From Dechloromonas sp. (GTDB lineage Bacteria > Pseudomonadota > Gammaproteobacteria > Burkholderiales > Rhodocyclaceae), in the NCBI GenBank assembly GCA_017302355.1, contig JAFLDQ010000005.1, positions 1 to 48,384 of the forward strand: a stretch of 48,384 bases of DNA. Direction: 5' to 3'. Positions 18,125 through 25,210 of this stretch are shown here, piece by piece (positions within the stretch are counted from its first letter, which is position 1; each line of letters starts with the position of its first letter). The notes below the pieces were generated by a model. The model worked only from the letters and a program-made list of their open reading frames with translations, searched no databases and was not told the origin of the DNA. The position numbers and the translations under genes are program-made.

Positions 18125-18874
18125 ATGGCCGTTGACACCGTCAAGCTTCGTTCCCCGGAAATTAACGAGGGGATGGCGTGTTTTCTGGAGCAACAGTGCA
18201 TTCTCAAGAAGGGCGTTCAACTTAGCACGGGCGAGCTGCTCTATGAAATTACTATGGGCGAGCTTCAAGGGTCGTGGGATTCCCGTATTTCCTTCAAGGT
18301 GATGCGCGAGGATTGGGTCAGCGTGGGTGGCCGTCGTCCGGATTTGGTTGAGTGCAATCCATATGTTTTGGTCGAAGCCAGCTTTCATAAATTCTTCTAT
18401 GGTCAGAACATCTACGGGAACCCTGTGAACTTTCAGGAGTTGGCCCGTTTGTTCGTGAATCTCCTTGGTGAGATTTTCGGCATCAATGGGTCGGGTCCGC
18501 ATGGGGATGAGTGGTACATGCTGTTTCATGATGCCGCGAAGTGGGAAGTTCGCCGCGTCGACTGGGCGGAAATGTTCTCGCTGTCTCCTGCTGCCCAGGT
18601 CGAATACTTCCGCGCTCTCAAGAACTGCAAGTTTCCGCGCCGGGCTCTGAAAGAAGCCAAGTACGACACGGCGGTTCACTTCCCGGGCAAGTTCACGACT
18701 CTCCGTATCAGTTGGCATTCGTCGGACGTTTTCATCGTCCCGCAAGACACGGCACTGCCAAGGGATTTCCGGCCGCTTCCGGCCGATCCCCGGCGGTGCG
18801 TGGGGCGAGTTTCGGCCAACTCCGTGTTCAACCTCTGTCCGGTTGAATACCTTCTCAGCAAAAAAGCAGCCTGA
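18125..18874 (+). CDS. Replication initiation protein, gII/Phage_CRI type
   Basis: 249 aa from the ATG at 18125 (MAVDTVKLRSPEI, the usual start of this family). In-frame ATGs at 18113 and further upstream are possible and the ribosome site is weak. The family nicks the plus strand of the replicative form and starts rolling-circle replication. Visible family features are VEASFHKFFYGQNIYGNPVNF, FVNLLGEIFGI and the WEVRRVDWAEMF segment. The C-terminus is basic (FRPLPADPRRCVGRVS). It is followed after 27 bp by the ssDNA-binding protein gene, the same order as gII-gV. Confidence 0.82.
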   Translation: MAVDTVKLRSPEINEGMACFLEQQCILKKGVQLSTGELLYEITMGELQGSWDSRISFKVMREDWVSVGGRRPDLVECNPYVLVEASFHKFFYGQNIYGNPVNFQELARLFVNLLGEIFGINGSGPHGDEWYMLFHDAAKWEVRRVDWAEMFSLSPAAQVEYFRALKNCKFPRRALKEAKYDTAVHFPGKFTTLRISWHSSDVFIVPQDTALPRDFRPLPADPRRCVGRVSANSVFNLCPVEYLLSKKAA

Positions 18875-18901
18875 CCACTTCAGCAAACGAAAGGAATCAT
18901 G

Positions 18902-19243
18902 ATGGAAACGAATCAATCTGTTCAAATCTCCCCGAAATCCACGCCGAAGCTCGGCGCGTGCCAGGCGTACCTGGTCGGCCGCATTGCAGCTCGCCGGCGC
19001 ATGAAAACCGCTGACGGCTCCTATTGGATGACTGTTCTCAAGATTCCGGCGGCGGACAGTTTCAGCCATCCCGGCACGGTCGAATTGATGTCGGACCAGT
19101 CCATCGGGTCACCCGGTGAAGACTGGTCCGGCGTGGTGCAGCTGACCGGTTATCCCCGCAGCTATGACAGTCGCCCGGATCCGCAAACCGGTGAAATCGT
19201 GCGGGTCCATACGGCCGATAACCGCCTGCGCGTTGTCGCGTAG
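18902..19243 (+). CDS. Phage single-stranded DNA-binding protein (gV-like)
   Basis: 113 aa from the ATG at 18902 (an ATG three bases earlier is equally possible), six bases after AAGGA. It has an OB-fold-like beta pattern (SYWMTVLKIPA, WSGVVQLTGYPRSYD, GEIVRVHTADNRLRVVA) as in inovirus ssDNA-binding proteins, which coat the new viral strand before assembly. The position between rep and the structural genes supports this. The stop codon overlaps a GTTTCGC palindrome (19243-19258). Confidence 0.7.
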   Translation: METNQSVQISPKSTPKLGACQAYLVGRIAARRRMKTADGSYWMTVLKIPAADSFSHPGTVELMSDQSIGSPGEDWSGVVQLTGYPRSYDSRPDPQTGEIVRVHTADNRLRVVA

Positions 19244-19258
19244 TTTCGCGTGCGAAAC
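19243..19258. promoter_or_regulatory. GTTTCGC-NN-GCGAAAC palindrome, copy 2
   Basis: GTTTCGCGTGCGAAAC. Overlaps the ssDNA-binding protein stop and sits just before the ribosome site of the first tiny membrane-protein gene, the entrance of the structural operon. Confidence 0.65.
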
Positions 19259-19270
19259 ACGGAGAAAACC

Positions 19271-19390
19271 ATGCTTACGCGTGTCGCTCTTATTGTTGTT
19301 CTGATCGTTGCCGGTGTCATGTCGGTGAATGCCGGGATCCGTTCGACGGCGTTCATGTTGTTGGGTCAGATGCAACGGGGTGGTTTCTGA
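19271..19390 (+). CDS. Tiny phage membrane protein
   Basis: 39 aa with one membrane segment (residues about 4-19, RVALIVVLIVAGVMSV). It has a good GGAGA site before the ATG. The TGA overlaps the next ATG (TGATG). Filamentous phages encode several such proteins (gVII/gIX-like minor coat proteins). Which one this is cannot be told. Confidence 0.6.
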   Translation: MLTRVALIVVLIVAGVMSVNAGIRSTAFMLLGQMQRGGF

Positions 19391-19704
19391 TGGGCTTTGG
19401 CTGGAATGGGGTTTGTTATCCGGATGCGCCGGCGGCGCTGGAAGCATTCGCGCTTGACGTTCCATCATCGGATTCCGGGGGCGTCAATGCGTTCGTGGGG
19501 ATGCCGTCGATCAGCGGCGGCGGGCTGGTCTCGTGGTCTATCGTCAAAATTCCTTTCGGGGGTGATGCGGTGACATCGACCGGCACAACTCAGTTACAGG
19601 CATGTAATGAGGGGGTCGAGCAATGGCCAGTTCAAAGTCTGTTGCTTGTTGTCGCCTTGTTTTTTGCGGCGTTTTCGGGGTTCCGGACAGGATACCGGCC
19701 ATGA
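19390..19704 (+). CDS. Small phage protein with C-terminal membrane segment
   Basis: 104 aa, function unknown. A Gly/Ser-rich N-terminal part with two cysteines (CYPD, LQACNE) is followed by a hydrophobic stretch (SLLLVVALFFAAFSGF) and a short basic end. It is translationally linked to its neighbours on both sides (TGATG upstream, ATGA downstream), so it belongs to the structural operon, perhaps as a minor virion protein. Confidence 0.6.
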   Translation: MGFGWNGVCYPDAPAALEAFALDVPSSDSGGVNAFVGMPSISGGGLVSWSIVKIPFGGDAVTSTGTTQLQACNEGVEQWPVQSLLLVVALFFAAFSGFRTGYRP

Positions 19705-19817
19705 GTGCGTCAGATGTCGGGCTGTTCGCTGGTCAATTGGTCTCCGCCTGGGTAGCAGGATTTGCGGCGGGTTATGTTCTGACGCGCTTTCGCGAGGCGA
19801 TGAATCATGCTGTTTGA
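19701..19817 (+). CDS. Tiny phage membrane protein
   Basis: 38 aa with one membrane segment (VGLFAGQLVSAWVAGFAAGY) and a basic tail. The ATG overlaps the previous stop (ATGA). Size and place fit a gVII/gIX-like minor coat protein. Confidence 0.55.
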   Translation: MSASDVGLFAGQLVSAWVAGFAAGYVLTRFREAMNHAV

Positions 19818-19834
19818 AAAATTCGACCGTGTGG

Positions 19835-19860
19835 GTGTGGGCGCGAGCCCGCGCCCACAC
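19835..19860 (+). terminator. Strong hairpin before the coat gene
   Basis: GTGTGGGCGC (19835-19844) pairs with GCGCCCACAC (19851-19860), a perfect 10-bp stem with a six-base loop. It is followed by GGGGGAATTTTTCCC, itself able to pair. There is no pure T-run, so this may be an attenuator or an RNA end protecting coat mRNA rather than a full terminator. Confidence 0.5.
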
Positions 19861-19906
19861 GGGGGAATTTTTCCCTGTATCAGTAAACTTTTTTTTGGAG
19901 GTTTGT

Positions 19907-20128
19907 ATGAACAATCTGTATCAAAAGGTGCTTTCCGGCGTTGGCCTGGGTGGTCTCGGTATGTCTTCGGCTTATGCCGCGTTGCCGACCGAAGCGACGG
20001 CGGCGTTCACGGCGATTTCTGGCAACGTTACGGATGTCCTTGCCGCGATGTGGCCGATTGTTGCGCTCGCGACCGGCGGTTTCGTGCTGGTGAAGCTCTT
20101 CAAGAAGGGCGCGAACAAGGCGGTGTAA
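19907..20128 (+). CDS. Major coat protein (gVIII-like)
   Basis: 73 aa. The signal peptide runs to residue 24 (GGLGMSSAYA, then ALPTEA). The 49-residue mature protein has an amphipathic N-terminal part (TEATAAFTAISGNVTDV), a membrane helix (MWPIVALATGGFVLVKLF) and a basic C-terminus (KKGANKAV). This is the exact plan of filamentous phage major coats, which wrap the ssDNA with the basic end. GGAGG before the ATG is the strongest ribosome site of the prophage, fitting its high demand. Confidence 0.9.
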   Translation: MNNLYQKVLSGVGLGGLGMSSAYAALPTEATAAFTAISGNVTDVLAAMWPIVALATGGFVLVKLFKKGANKAV

Positions 20129-20142
20129 TTCACGCGTTGGTC

Positions 20143-20397
20143 ATGCTTGCAGGGCTGGCCTTTTCGGGGGTCGGCTTTGCTGCCGATTTGGGGGATCAAC
20201 TCACGCCGTACTTGGAAATGAAAGCGGCGGTTGCGCGGTCGAAGGCCACCAGCTCGAGGCCGCTTCCAGCGTGGTTGAAAGCGCGAGAGTTCGAGCCTCG
20301 TCCGCATTACTGGCTTGATGACAAGATTAGCGGTGACAAACGGCAATTGCCGAAGGAATTGGAGCGGGAATTGGTGCGGAACGAGGGGGGGTCGTGA
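20143..20397 (+). CDS. Small exported phage protein
   Basis: 84 aa, not recognised. A short hydrophobic N-terminus (MLAGLAFSGVGFA, then ADLGD) looks like a signal peptide. The rest is charged (ARSKATSS, RQLPKELERELVRNEGG). The start is uncertain: a TTG two codons earlier would lengthen the signal. It lies between the coat and adsorption genes. Confidence 0.5.
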   Translation: MLAGLAFSGVGFAADLGDQLTPYLEMKAAVARSKATSSRPLPAWLKAREFEPRPHYWLDDKISGDKRQLPKELERELVRNEGGS

Positions 20398-20398
20398 T

Positions 20399-22066
20399 AT
20401 GGCTGGAAGAATCGGGTATAGGGTGGTGGTGTTCGCGGTTGGTTTGATGTGGCTTTGCGGGTTTGCAACGGCGGAAACGATCAATGCGACGGCGACGCCG
20501 CGTGTGTCGCAGTTTATGTACGCCATGACCGATGCATCGAACAATAATCGGGCGTACTCAACGTTGTCGAATGCGTGTGCAGCGCGGTCGGTACGGGAGA
20601 ATAATCAACCGGTGTGGACGGTCGGGGATTTTGCGAATACCTGCAAATGTTCCGGTTCAGGGTGTCCCTATAACGGGTATCACTCCAGCGTTGGCACGGG
20701 GAATACCTGCTCGGCAAATGGGCAAATTTGGGGTGAGGGATGCACGGAGTATTCGTGTCCTTCAAGTCAGAATTGGACGCTTATTGGTACGAGTTGTACT
20801 CGTCCAGACTGCGCGAGTTATCAGATTCGCAACGCGTCAACGGGCGTGTGTGGGTGTCCGGAAGGAAAGAATGAGGTATCGGGGTCTTGTGTGACGGCGT
20901 GTCCGGCGGGCTATCATAACTCGGTGCCGGATAACGGCCAGTGCATCGCCGATTGTGTGGGGCGACAGGTGCAATCGACGTCCGGGGAGTGTACTTGCGC
21001 GGTAACGAGTGGAATGGTGTCGGTTACATATGCTGCGGCCAAAGAACGCTGTATCGGGGGGTGCTCTGTTTCGTGGGGTGCGGGGGTAGTTAATCCGGTT
21101 GATGCCGCGAAGTACGTTGCGGGTTTGGTGTCTGCAACTGGGGTGTCGGGGTACTACTACATCAGCTTCAATGGAGCCACCTGTTCACCGGCTACCACGT
21201 TGATACCGGCTGATATTTCTATGGTGCCGAAAGACACGAGTGGTACAGCTGCGGACGGCGTGACTGCAGATGCGAAGAACAAACCGGAGACCAATCAAAG
21301 CTCGGAAGCGTGTGCGGCCGTAGGCGGTTCGTGGGGGGTGTATAACGGTGTTGCGAAGTGTCTCACGGACACGAGTAATAGGATGGCTCCGGTTACGGTC
21401 AATAAAAAGTCCAGCACGACTCAAAACCCCGATGGGTCATCCGTTATCACCACAGAGACAACTACCAGTTACAAGGACCCGGTCACGGGCGAGTTACGAG
21501 CGCGGACGGATTCGTCTACAACGAACAAGGATTCGGGCGGTAACGTCACGGGAACGGGCGGTAGCGTGACAACGGGTTCCGGTGGCGGCACGGGGAACGG
21601 ATCGGCAGGCGAGTCCTCGGATTTGTGTAAAAACAATCCTGGTCTGGATTTGTGCAATGATCGTTTGAACAAAGAGGAAACGCAGAAGAAAGTGCATGAT
21701 GTCCTGGAATCGCTAGCTCAGGGTGGTTTTGAGGATTTCGACAAGGTCAAAAATGCCAAGCAATCAATTGAGTCGGATGACGCCCTTAAAGTGGAAACGG
21801 ATAAATTCGAACAGGCGGCGGATGGCACGGTGGATTCGGTTTCGTCTCAAAAATCAAGTTGGGAAACGGCGATGCAGTCCGGTTGGTTTGATCCTATTCC
21901 GGCGGGTTCGTGTGCTCCATTAACCGCACAGATCGGGCCGTGGTTCTGGACTATTGATATTTGCCCAACCGCAGAAAAGATTGCGGGGATTTCTGAATAT
22001 GTGCTCTGGTTAGGGTTTGTTATCGGGGTGTTTGTAATGTTCACGGGCGGCATGGTGAGGATGTGA
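20399..22066 (+). CDS. Adsorption/attachment protein, TspB-like (gIII position)
   Basis: 555 aa. Signal peptide to about residue 25 (LWLCGFATA-like end). A cysteine-rich N-terminal half follows (e.g. TCKCSGSGCPYNG, CGCPEGKNEVSGSC). Then comes a Thr/Gly-rich linker (GTGGSVTTGSGGGTG), a helical stretch, and a C-terminal part with WFDPIPAGSC, IDICPTAEKI and a final membrane helix. This layout matches gIII-type receptor-binding proteins, and the C-terminus resembles the TspB family of Neisseria filamentous phages. It would cap the virion and bind the host pilus. The next gene starts two bases after its stop. Confidence 0.8.
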   Translation: MAGRIGYRVVVFAVGLMWLCGFATAETINATATPRVSQFMYAMTDASNNNRAYSTLSNACAARSVRENNQPVWTVGDFANTCKCSGSGCPYNGYHSSVGTGNTCSANGQIWGEGCTEYSCPSSQNWTLIGTSCTRPDCASYQIRNASTGVCGCPEGKNEVSGSCVTACPAGYHNSVPDNGQCIADCVGRQVQSTSGECTCAVTSGMVSVTYAAAKERCIGGCSVSWGAGVVNPVDAAKYVAGLVSATGVSGYYYISFNGATCSPATTLIPADISMVPKDTSGTAADGVTADAKNKPETNQSSEACAAVGGSWGVYNGVAKCLTDTSNRMAPVTVNKKSSTTQNPDGSSVITTETTTSYKDPVTGELRARTDSSTTNKDSGGNVTGTGGSVTTGSGGGTGNGSAGESSDLCKNNPGLDLCNDRLNKEETQKKVHDVLESLAQGGFEDFDKVKNAKQSIESDDALKVETDKFEQAADGTVDSVSSQKSSWETAMQSGWFDPIPAGSCAPLTAQIGPWFWTIDICPTAEKIAGISEYVLWLGFVIGVFVMFTGGMVRM

Positions 22067-22067
22067 T

Positions 22068-22442
22068 ATGCCAATAATCGCGCCGGTTTGGGGGTGGCTG
22101 GTCGGACTGCTCGGGGCGGTCGTGTCGAGCGTCGCGACGTTTCTTGTCGGGCGGGTGGCGTTTGACCTGGCGGTCAGATATGCGTTGATTACGGGGTTTT
22201 TGGTGGCGTCGGCTGGGTTGTTTTTGGCGTTGACGTTGGCGGTTAAGACAATGGTGCTTGGGGCGCGGGTGGCGATGCCGGGGACCTTGGGTGTAGCAAC
22301 GTTTTTTCTGCCCGGGTCGATTGGGCAACTGTTTGGGCTTGTGGTTACGGTGCGCGTTTCGTCGTCGATCTATCGGTGGACTGTGGCAACGATGGGGTCG
22401 TATCTGCCGCACAACCCGAGAACAGGGTTAGGTGGTGTATGA
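22068..22442 (+). CDS. gVI-like minor coat membrane protein (DUF2523-like)
   Basis: 124 aa with three hydrophobic segments (WGWLVGLLGAVVSSVATFLVG, YALITGFLVASAGLFLALTL, GVATFFLPGSIGQLFGLVV). It lies between the adsorption protein and Zot, the standard gIII-gVI-gI order. gVI-type proteins link the adsorption cap to the virion end. The stop overlaps the zot start (ATGA). Confidence 0.75.
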   Translation: MPIIAPVWGWLVGLLGAVVSSVATFLVGRVAFDLAVRYALITGFLVASAGLFLALTLAVKTMVLGARVAMPGTLGVATFFLPGSIGQLFGLVVTVRVSSSIYRWTVATMGSYLPHNPRTGLGGV

Positions 22443-23329
22443 CAGACTTCGCGGTTACTGGCAAGAAGCGGTCCGGGAAAGGTCTGTTTTGTGCCGGCAT
22501 CATTCGAGATGCAGTGCGGGAAGGGCGGCGCGTAGCGACGAACATGGATATCCACTTGGAAGTGATGGTGGGTCCGTACCACAAAGGCACGATTGTCCGG
22601 TTGCCGGATACGCCGACGGTCGAGGACATGAATGCGCTGGGTCTGGGTTATGGTGTGGAAGGCGATCCCATTGACGAAGACAGGAACGGCGTGATTGTCC
22701 TGGACGAATGCAGCGCATTCTTCAATGCGCGGGCGTGGGGCGACAAGACTAGGCAGCCGCTTCTAGACTGGTTGATCCATTCGGGCAAGCTTCGGTGGGA
22801 TGTCTACTATCAAATGCAGGGGCTCGAACAAGTCGATAAGCAACTTCGGGCAACCCAGATTGAGTATCACATCAGCGTTAAGCGCACGGACCGGTGGCCG
22901 ATTCCGGGCGTGACGTGGCTTTCAAAGCTGGTCGGGCTCGATATTCGCTTTCCGAAAATGCACGTGGGGATTATTAAGCATGGGTGTGATCGTGAAAGTC
23001 TCGTGGTTGACCGGAAGTGGTACAGAGCTAAAGAGCTATACGCTGCTTATGATACGGAACAGCGATTCCTCGGGCGTGATCATCCGGATGCCTGCGGGCT
23101 GCATTCGGTTTTATCAAACTGGCACGTTCGTGGCCGGTTTCTGGGGGCGCGTTCGCCGTTCTGGTTGCGCTGGGTTCGCGGGATTTTCGGGCAGGATCCA
23201 TGGGCTTTGAGAGCCATTCCGGAGGCGCGGGCGAAACATCCGGTGGCGGTGGTGCTTCAAGGGTTCCCGGAACGTGCACGGATTCGGATGTTTAGGAATC
23301 TCGACGCGGGCGGGGTATTTGACTTGTGA
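22439..23329 (+). CDS. zot: Zot/pI-type phage assembly ATPase
   Basis: 296 aa. Cytoplasmic ATPase of the filamentous-phage extrusion machine. The P-loop is GKKRSGKG (residues about 8-15; the usual Ser/Thr after GK is Gly). Next are RRVATNMDI, the Walker B strand VIVLDECSAFF with NARAW, and HSGKLRWDVYYQMQGLEQVD, all typical of the Zot domain. I see no clear 20-residue membrane helix and only a short C-terminal region, unlike long pI/Zot proteins. The name Zot reflects homology, not toxicity. Followed by a strong terminator. Confidence 0.85.
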   Translation: MTDFAVTGKKRSGKGLFCAGIIRDAVREGRRVATNMDIHLEVMVGPYHKGTIVRLPDTPTVEDMNALGLGYGVEGDPIDEDRNGVIVLDECSAFFNARAWGDKTRQPLLDWLIHSGKLRWDVYYQMQGLEQVDKQLRATQIEYHISVKRTDRWPIPGVTWLSKLVGLDIRFPKMHVGIIKHGCDRESLVVDRKWYRAKELYAAYDTEQRFLGRDHPDACGLHSVLSNWHVRGRFLGARSPFWLRWVRGIFGQDPWALRAIPEARAKHPVAVVLQGFPERARIRMFRNLDAGGVFDL

Positions 23330-23346
23330 ATGGAGCGTTTGGGTTG

Positions 23347-23378
23347 AAAAAACGCAGGGGCTGCCCTGCGTTTTTTTT
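23347..23378 (+). terminator. Rho-independent terminator of the structural operon
   Basis: CGCAGGG (23353-23359) and CCCTGCG (23364-23370) around a four-base loop, preceded by six A and followed by eight T. It is likely bidirectional, also serving the converging leftward genes. Confidence 0.92.
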
Positions 23379-23402
23379 GGGGTTGCTCTGGTCCGTCGAG
23401 GA

Positions 23403-23654
23403 TCAGAATATCCGCTGTATTGCCACCATGAATCCCAGGGCGGCAACGATCAACGTTCCGATTTTCATGGTCAGGCGGAGTTCCATTTCGCGTATTTTCT
23501 GTTCTAGTTCACGGATGTCCTGCTTTGTAGCGACTTCGGCGACTGTCAGAGCGTTTTTCAGCGCGTCGTTGATCCCTTCAGCCTGAGAGGGGGTGAATCC
23601 CTTTGCTTCGAGTTCCTTGATGAGTTGATGAGTGTCAAAAGTGATGGTGCTCAT
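23403..23654 (-). CDS. DUF1640-like coiled-coil membrane-anchored protein
   Basis: 83 aa. MSTITFDTHQLIKELEAKGF, then SQAEGI, a charged coiled coil (TKQDIRELEQKIREMELRL) and a C-terminal membrane helix (IGTLIVAALGFMVAIQ) match the short bacterial DUF1640/CCDC90-like family. The function is unknown; it may anchor or oligomerise something at the membrane. GGAGAAATC before the ATG is a good ribosome site. Last gene of the leftward module. Confidence 0.75.
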   Translation of the reverse strand: MSTITFDTHQLIKELEAKGFTPSQAEGINDALKNALTVAEVATKQDIRELEQKIREMELRLTMKIGTLIVAALGFMVAIQRIF

Positions 23655-23670
23655 GATTTCTCCTTCCCGT

Positions 23671-23898
23671 TCACTCTACACCAACAGGTTTCGCATGCGA
23701 AACCTCAGTGGTTCGCCAGGTCCTGACCATCGTTTTGCCGCGTTCCCGTTCGGCCTTCAGTGACGATGTGAGTAATGTGCAAGCCGTCGCCAGCTGCCGG
23801 ACGGCAGTCAGGTGCGCCAGATCGGGGCGGCGGTTGAATTCGTAAGCGGCCGCGATTACGCCTTTCTCGATGGCCGTTGCCTTGTCGTCGATGTTCAT
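23671..23898 (-). CDS. Small hypothetical protein downstream of parB
   Basis: 75 aa, helical and soluble (EKGVIAAAYEFNRRPDLAHL, TACTLLTSSLKAERERGK), not recognised. The ATG overlaps the parB stop (ATGA), so it is probably co-translated. Its 3' end contains a 20-bp perfect palindrome (23686-23705) read as VSHAKP. Confidence 0.6.
   Translation of the reverse strand: MNIDDKATAIEKGVIAAAYEFNRRPDLAHLTAVRQLATACTLLTSSLKAERERGKTMVRTWRTTEVSHAKPVGVE
23686..23705. promoter_or_regulatory. GTTTCGC-NN-GCGAAAC palindrome, copy 3
   Basis: AGGTTTCGCATGCGAAACCT, a perfect 20-bp palindrome at the 3' end of the gene after parB. Confidence 0.68.
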
Positions 23899-24974
23899 TC
23901 TTCGCTTTCCCGGTTTCCGTACTTCATCCAAAGCTTATGTAGTTCCATATCCCCATACCGGCCCGTGATGGCCTTTATGGTGGTTTTCAGGGTGTTGTCG
24001 TGTTGTTCTTGCAGTTCGTTAAGCTCTTTTGCTAATTTGGCGATTTCGAGCTCTTCCCGGTTGTATTTTCCTTCTAGGAAGCTGTCTTCTGTTTCGTGTT
24101 CCATCAGTATCTTCCATAGCACTTCGCGTGTTTCGCCTGTCGGATGCCATGGGTGGGTGAGGTTTATCCAGTAACGGAAATTTTCGCTTTTCTTCATTAT
24201 CGGTGTTGGTGTTAGGGGCGTGTTCAGTTCTTCGGTTTTCCTTTCTTCGGTTTTCCTGGTCTTCGGTTCCGTCGCTAGCTGCAATGCAGTGCGTGCGGCC
24301 TCTCGTCCTGCTGTTCCTTGCCTGATTTTCTGGCAAAGTGCCCAAGCGCTGTTTGTTCCAAACGTTGCCCTATCCAGCTTGTCTACACACTGCAACAGTT
24401 CGATGTCTTCTGTAATTCCGTCCGCCATGAGTTCGCTTGCGTAACTTCCTAGGCCTTTTGCCAGTGACAACCTTTTCGATGTCCACGCTACGGATTTGTG
24501 CAGCGTGTTCGCTACCGCTTTGACCGTTCCTAGTACATTGTGCAATGACTGTATTGCGTCCGCTTCCTCGGCCAGCGTCAGGTCTAGCCGCTGGATATTC
24601 TCCGCCAGTTGCGCGGCGTGGTGCTCTTTCGGCGTCATTGTTGTAATCATGACGGGCACGCTTTCCAGCTTCGCTAGCATTGCGGCCCGTAGCCGGCGCT
24701 CGCCTGTGACCAGGACGAATCCGTCATCTGTCTTTGTTACCGTGAGTGGCTGCAAGATTCCGCGGGTCGCAATATCGTTTGCCAATTCGTGCAAGGAATC
24801 CTCATCGAACGCCTGTCGGATCTGTTTCTTAACGATGATCGATCCCGGGGCCATCATTCCAAACTCGGGTTCGATAGGCCCAGGCAAGGGGAAGACTTTT
24901 TGTTCAAGTTTCGCATGCGAAACTGTCTTCGTCTTCTTTGCCGCGGCGACTGCGGCATTGGTGGCATTGGTCAT
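23895..24974 (-). CDS. parB: ParB/Spo0J-family partition protein
   Basis: 359 aa from the ATG at 24974, seven bases after AAGGA (a TTG 15 bases earlier is less likely). The N-terminal CTP-binding domain has GERRLRAA (91-98) and ENIQRLDL (125-132), the two signature boxes. A helix-turn-helix region follows at about 149-172 (VKAVANTLHKSVAWTSKRLSL). The C-terminal half is a divergent charged linker plus helices. ParB clamps load on parS sites and partner with ParA; no parA gene is in this element. Candidate sites lie nearby (GTTTCGC palindromes, parS core at 25342). Its function in the phage could be episome maintenance or transcription control. Confidence 0.85.
   Translation of the reverse strand: MTNATNAAVAAAKKTKTVSHAKLEQKVFPLPGPIEPEFGMMAPGSIIVKKQIRQAFDEDSLHELANDIATRGILQPLTVTKTDDGFVLVTGERRLRAAMLAKLESVPVMITTMTPKEHHAAQLAENIQRLDLTLAEEADAIQSLHNVLGTVKAVANTLHKSVAWTSKRLSLAKGLGSYASELMADGITEDIELLQCVDKLDRATFGTNSAWALCQKIRQGTAGREAARTALQLATEPKTRKTEERKTEELNTPLTPTPIMKKSENFRYWINLTHPWHPTGETREVLWKILMEHETEDSFLEGKYNREELEIAKLAKELNELQEQHDNTLKTTIKAITGRYGDMELHKLWMKYGNRESEE
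24907..24924. promoter_or_regulatory. GTTTCGC-NN-GCGAAAC palindrome, copy 4
   Basis: AGTTTCGCATGCGAAACT, a perfect 18-bp palindrome inside the 5' part of parB, again read as VSHAK. Confidence 0.68.
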
Positions 24975-24985
24975 GTTCTGTTCCT

Positions 24986-25210
24986 TCAAAAGTAGTCAAT
25001 TCCCTTGACGTCGTTCAAGTGGGCGAGGATCTGAGCGGCCAGGATCGGGTCGGGTTTGACTTGTGGCAGTTCCGGCTCGTCTATGTCCTGTCCCATTGCC
25101 GCGAAAGCTTCGGCGAGGGCTTCAATTTCTTCGGCGGTTCTGCCGTTGGCCGTCAGTTCTTGGCGGATGGTCTTTTTCATGGCTTTCTCGATGCATTGGT
25201 CATACTTCAT
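24986..25210 (-). CDS. Small hypothetical protein upstream of parB
   Basis: 74 aa, acidic and helical (TAEEIEALAEAFAAMGQDID), not recognised. The ATG at 25210 overlaps the upstream stop (ATGA). Longer in-frame starts (25273, 25336) would overlap the previous gene extensively. Ends 11 bases before the parB ATG. Confidence 0.55.
   Translation of the reverse strand: MKYDQCIEKAMKKTIRQELTANGRTAEEIEALAEAFAAMGQDIDEPELPQVKPDPILAAQILAHLNDVKGIDYF

Noticed and set aside
18023..19069. 348-codon minus-strand ORF opposite rep and the ssDNA-binding gene
   Set aside because: Shadow; the plus-strand proteins have recognisable families and the order rep-ssb is typical.
19807..20397. 196-codon frame overlapping the coat gene
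   Set aside because: Only the last 84 codons, with a signal-like start, are plausible; the earlier part overlaps the hairpin and the coat gene.
22439..23329. Zot considered as an enterotoxin
   Set aside because: Gene order and motifs show the phage assembly ATPase; the toxin label belongs to a C-terminal segment of the cholera phage protein not seen here.
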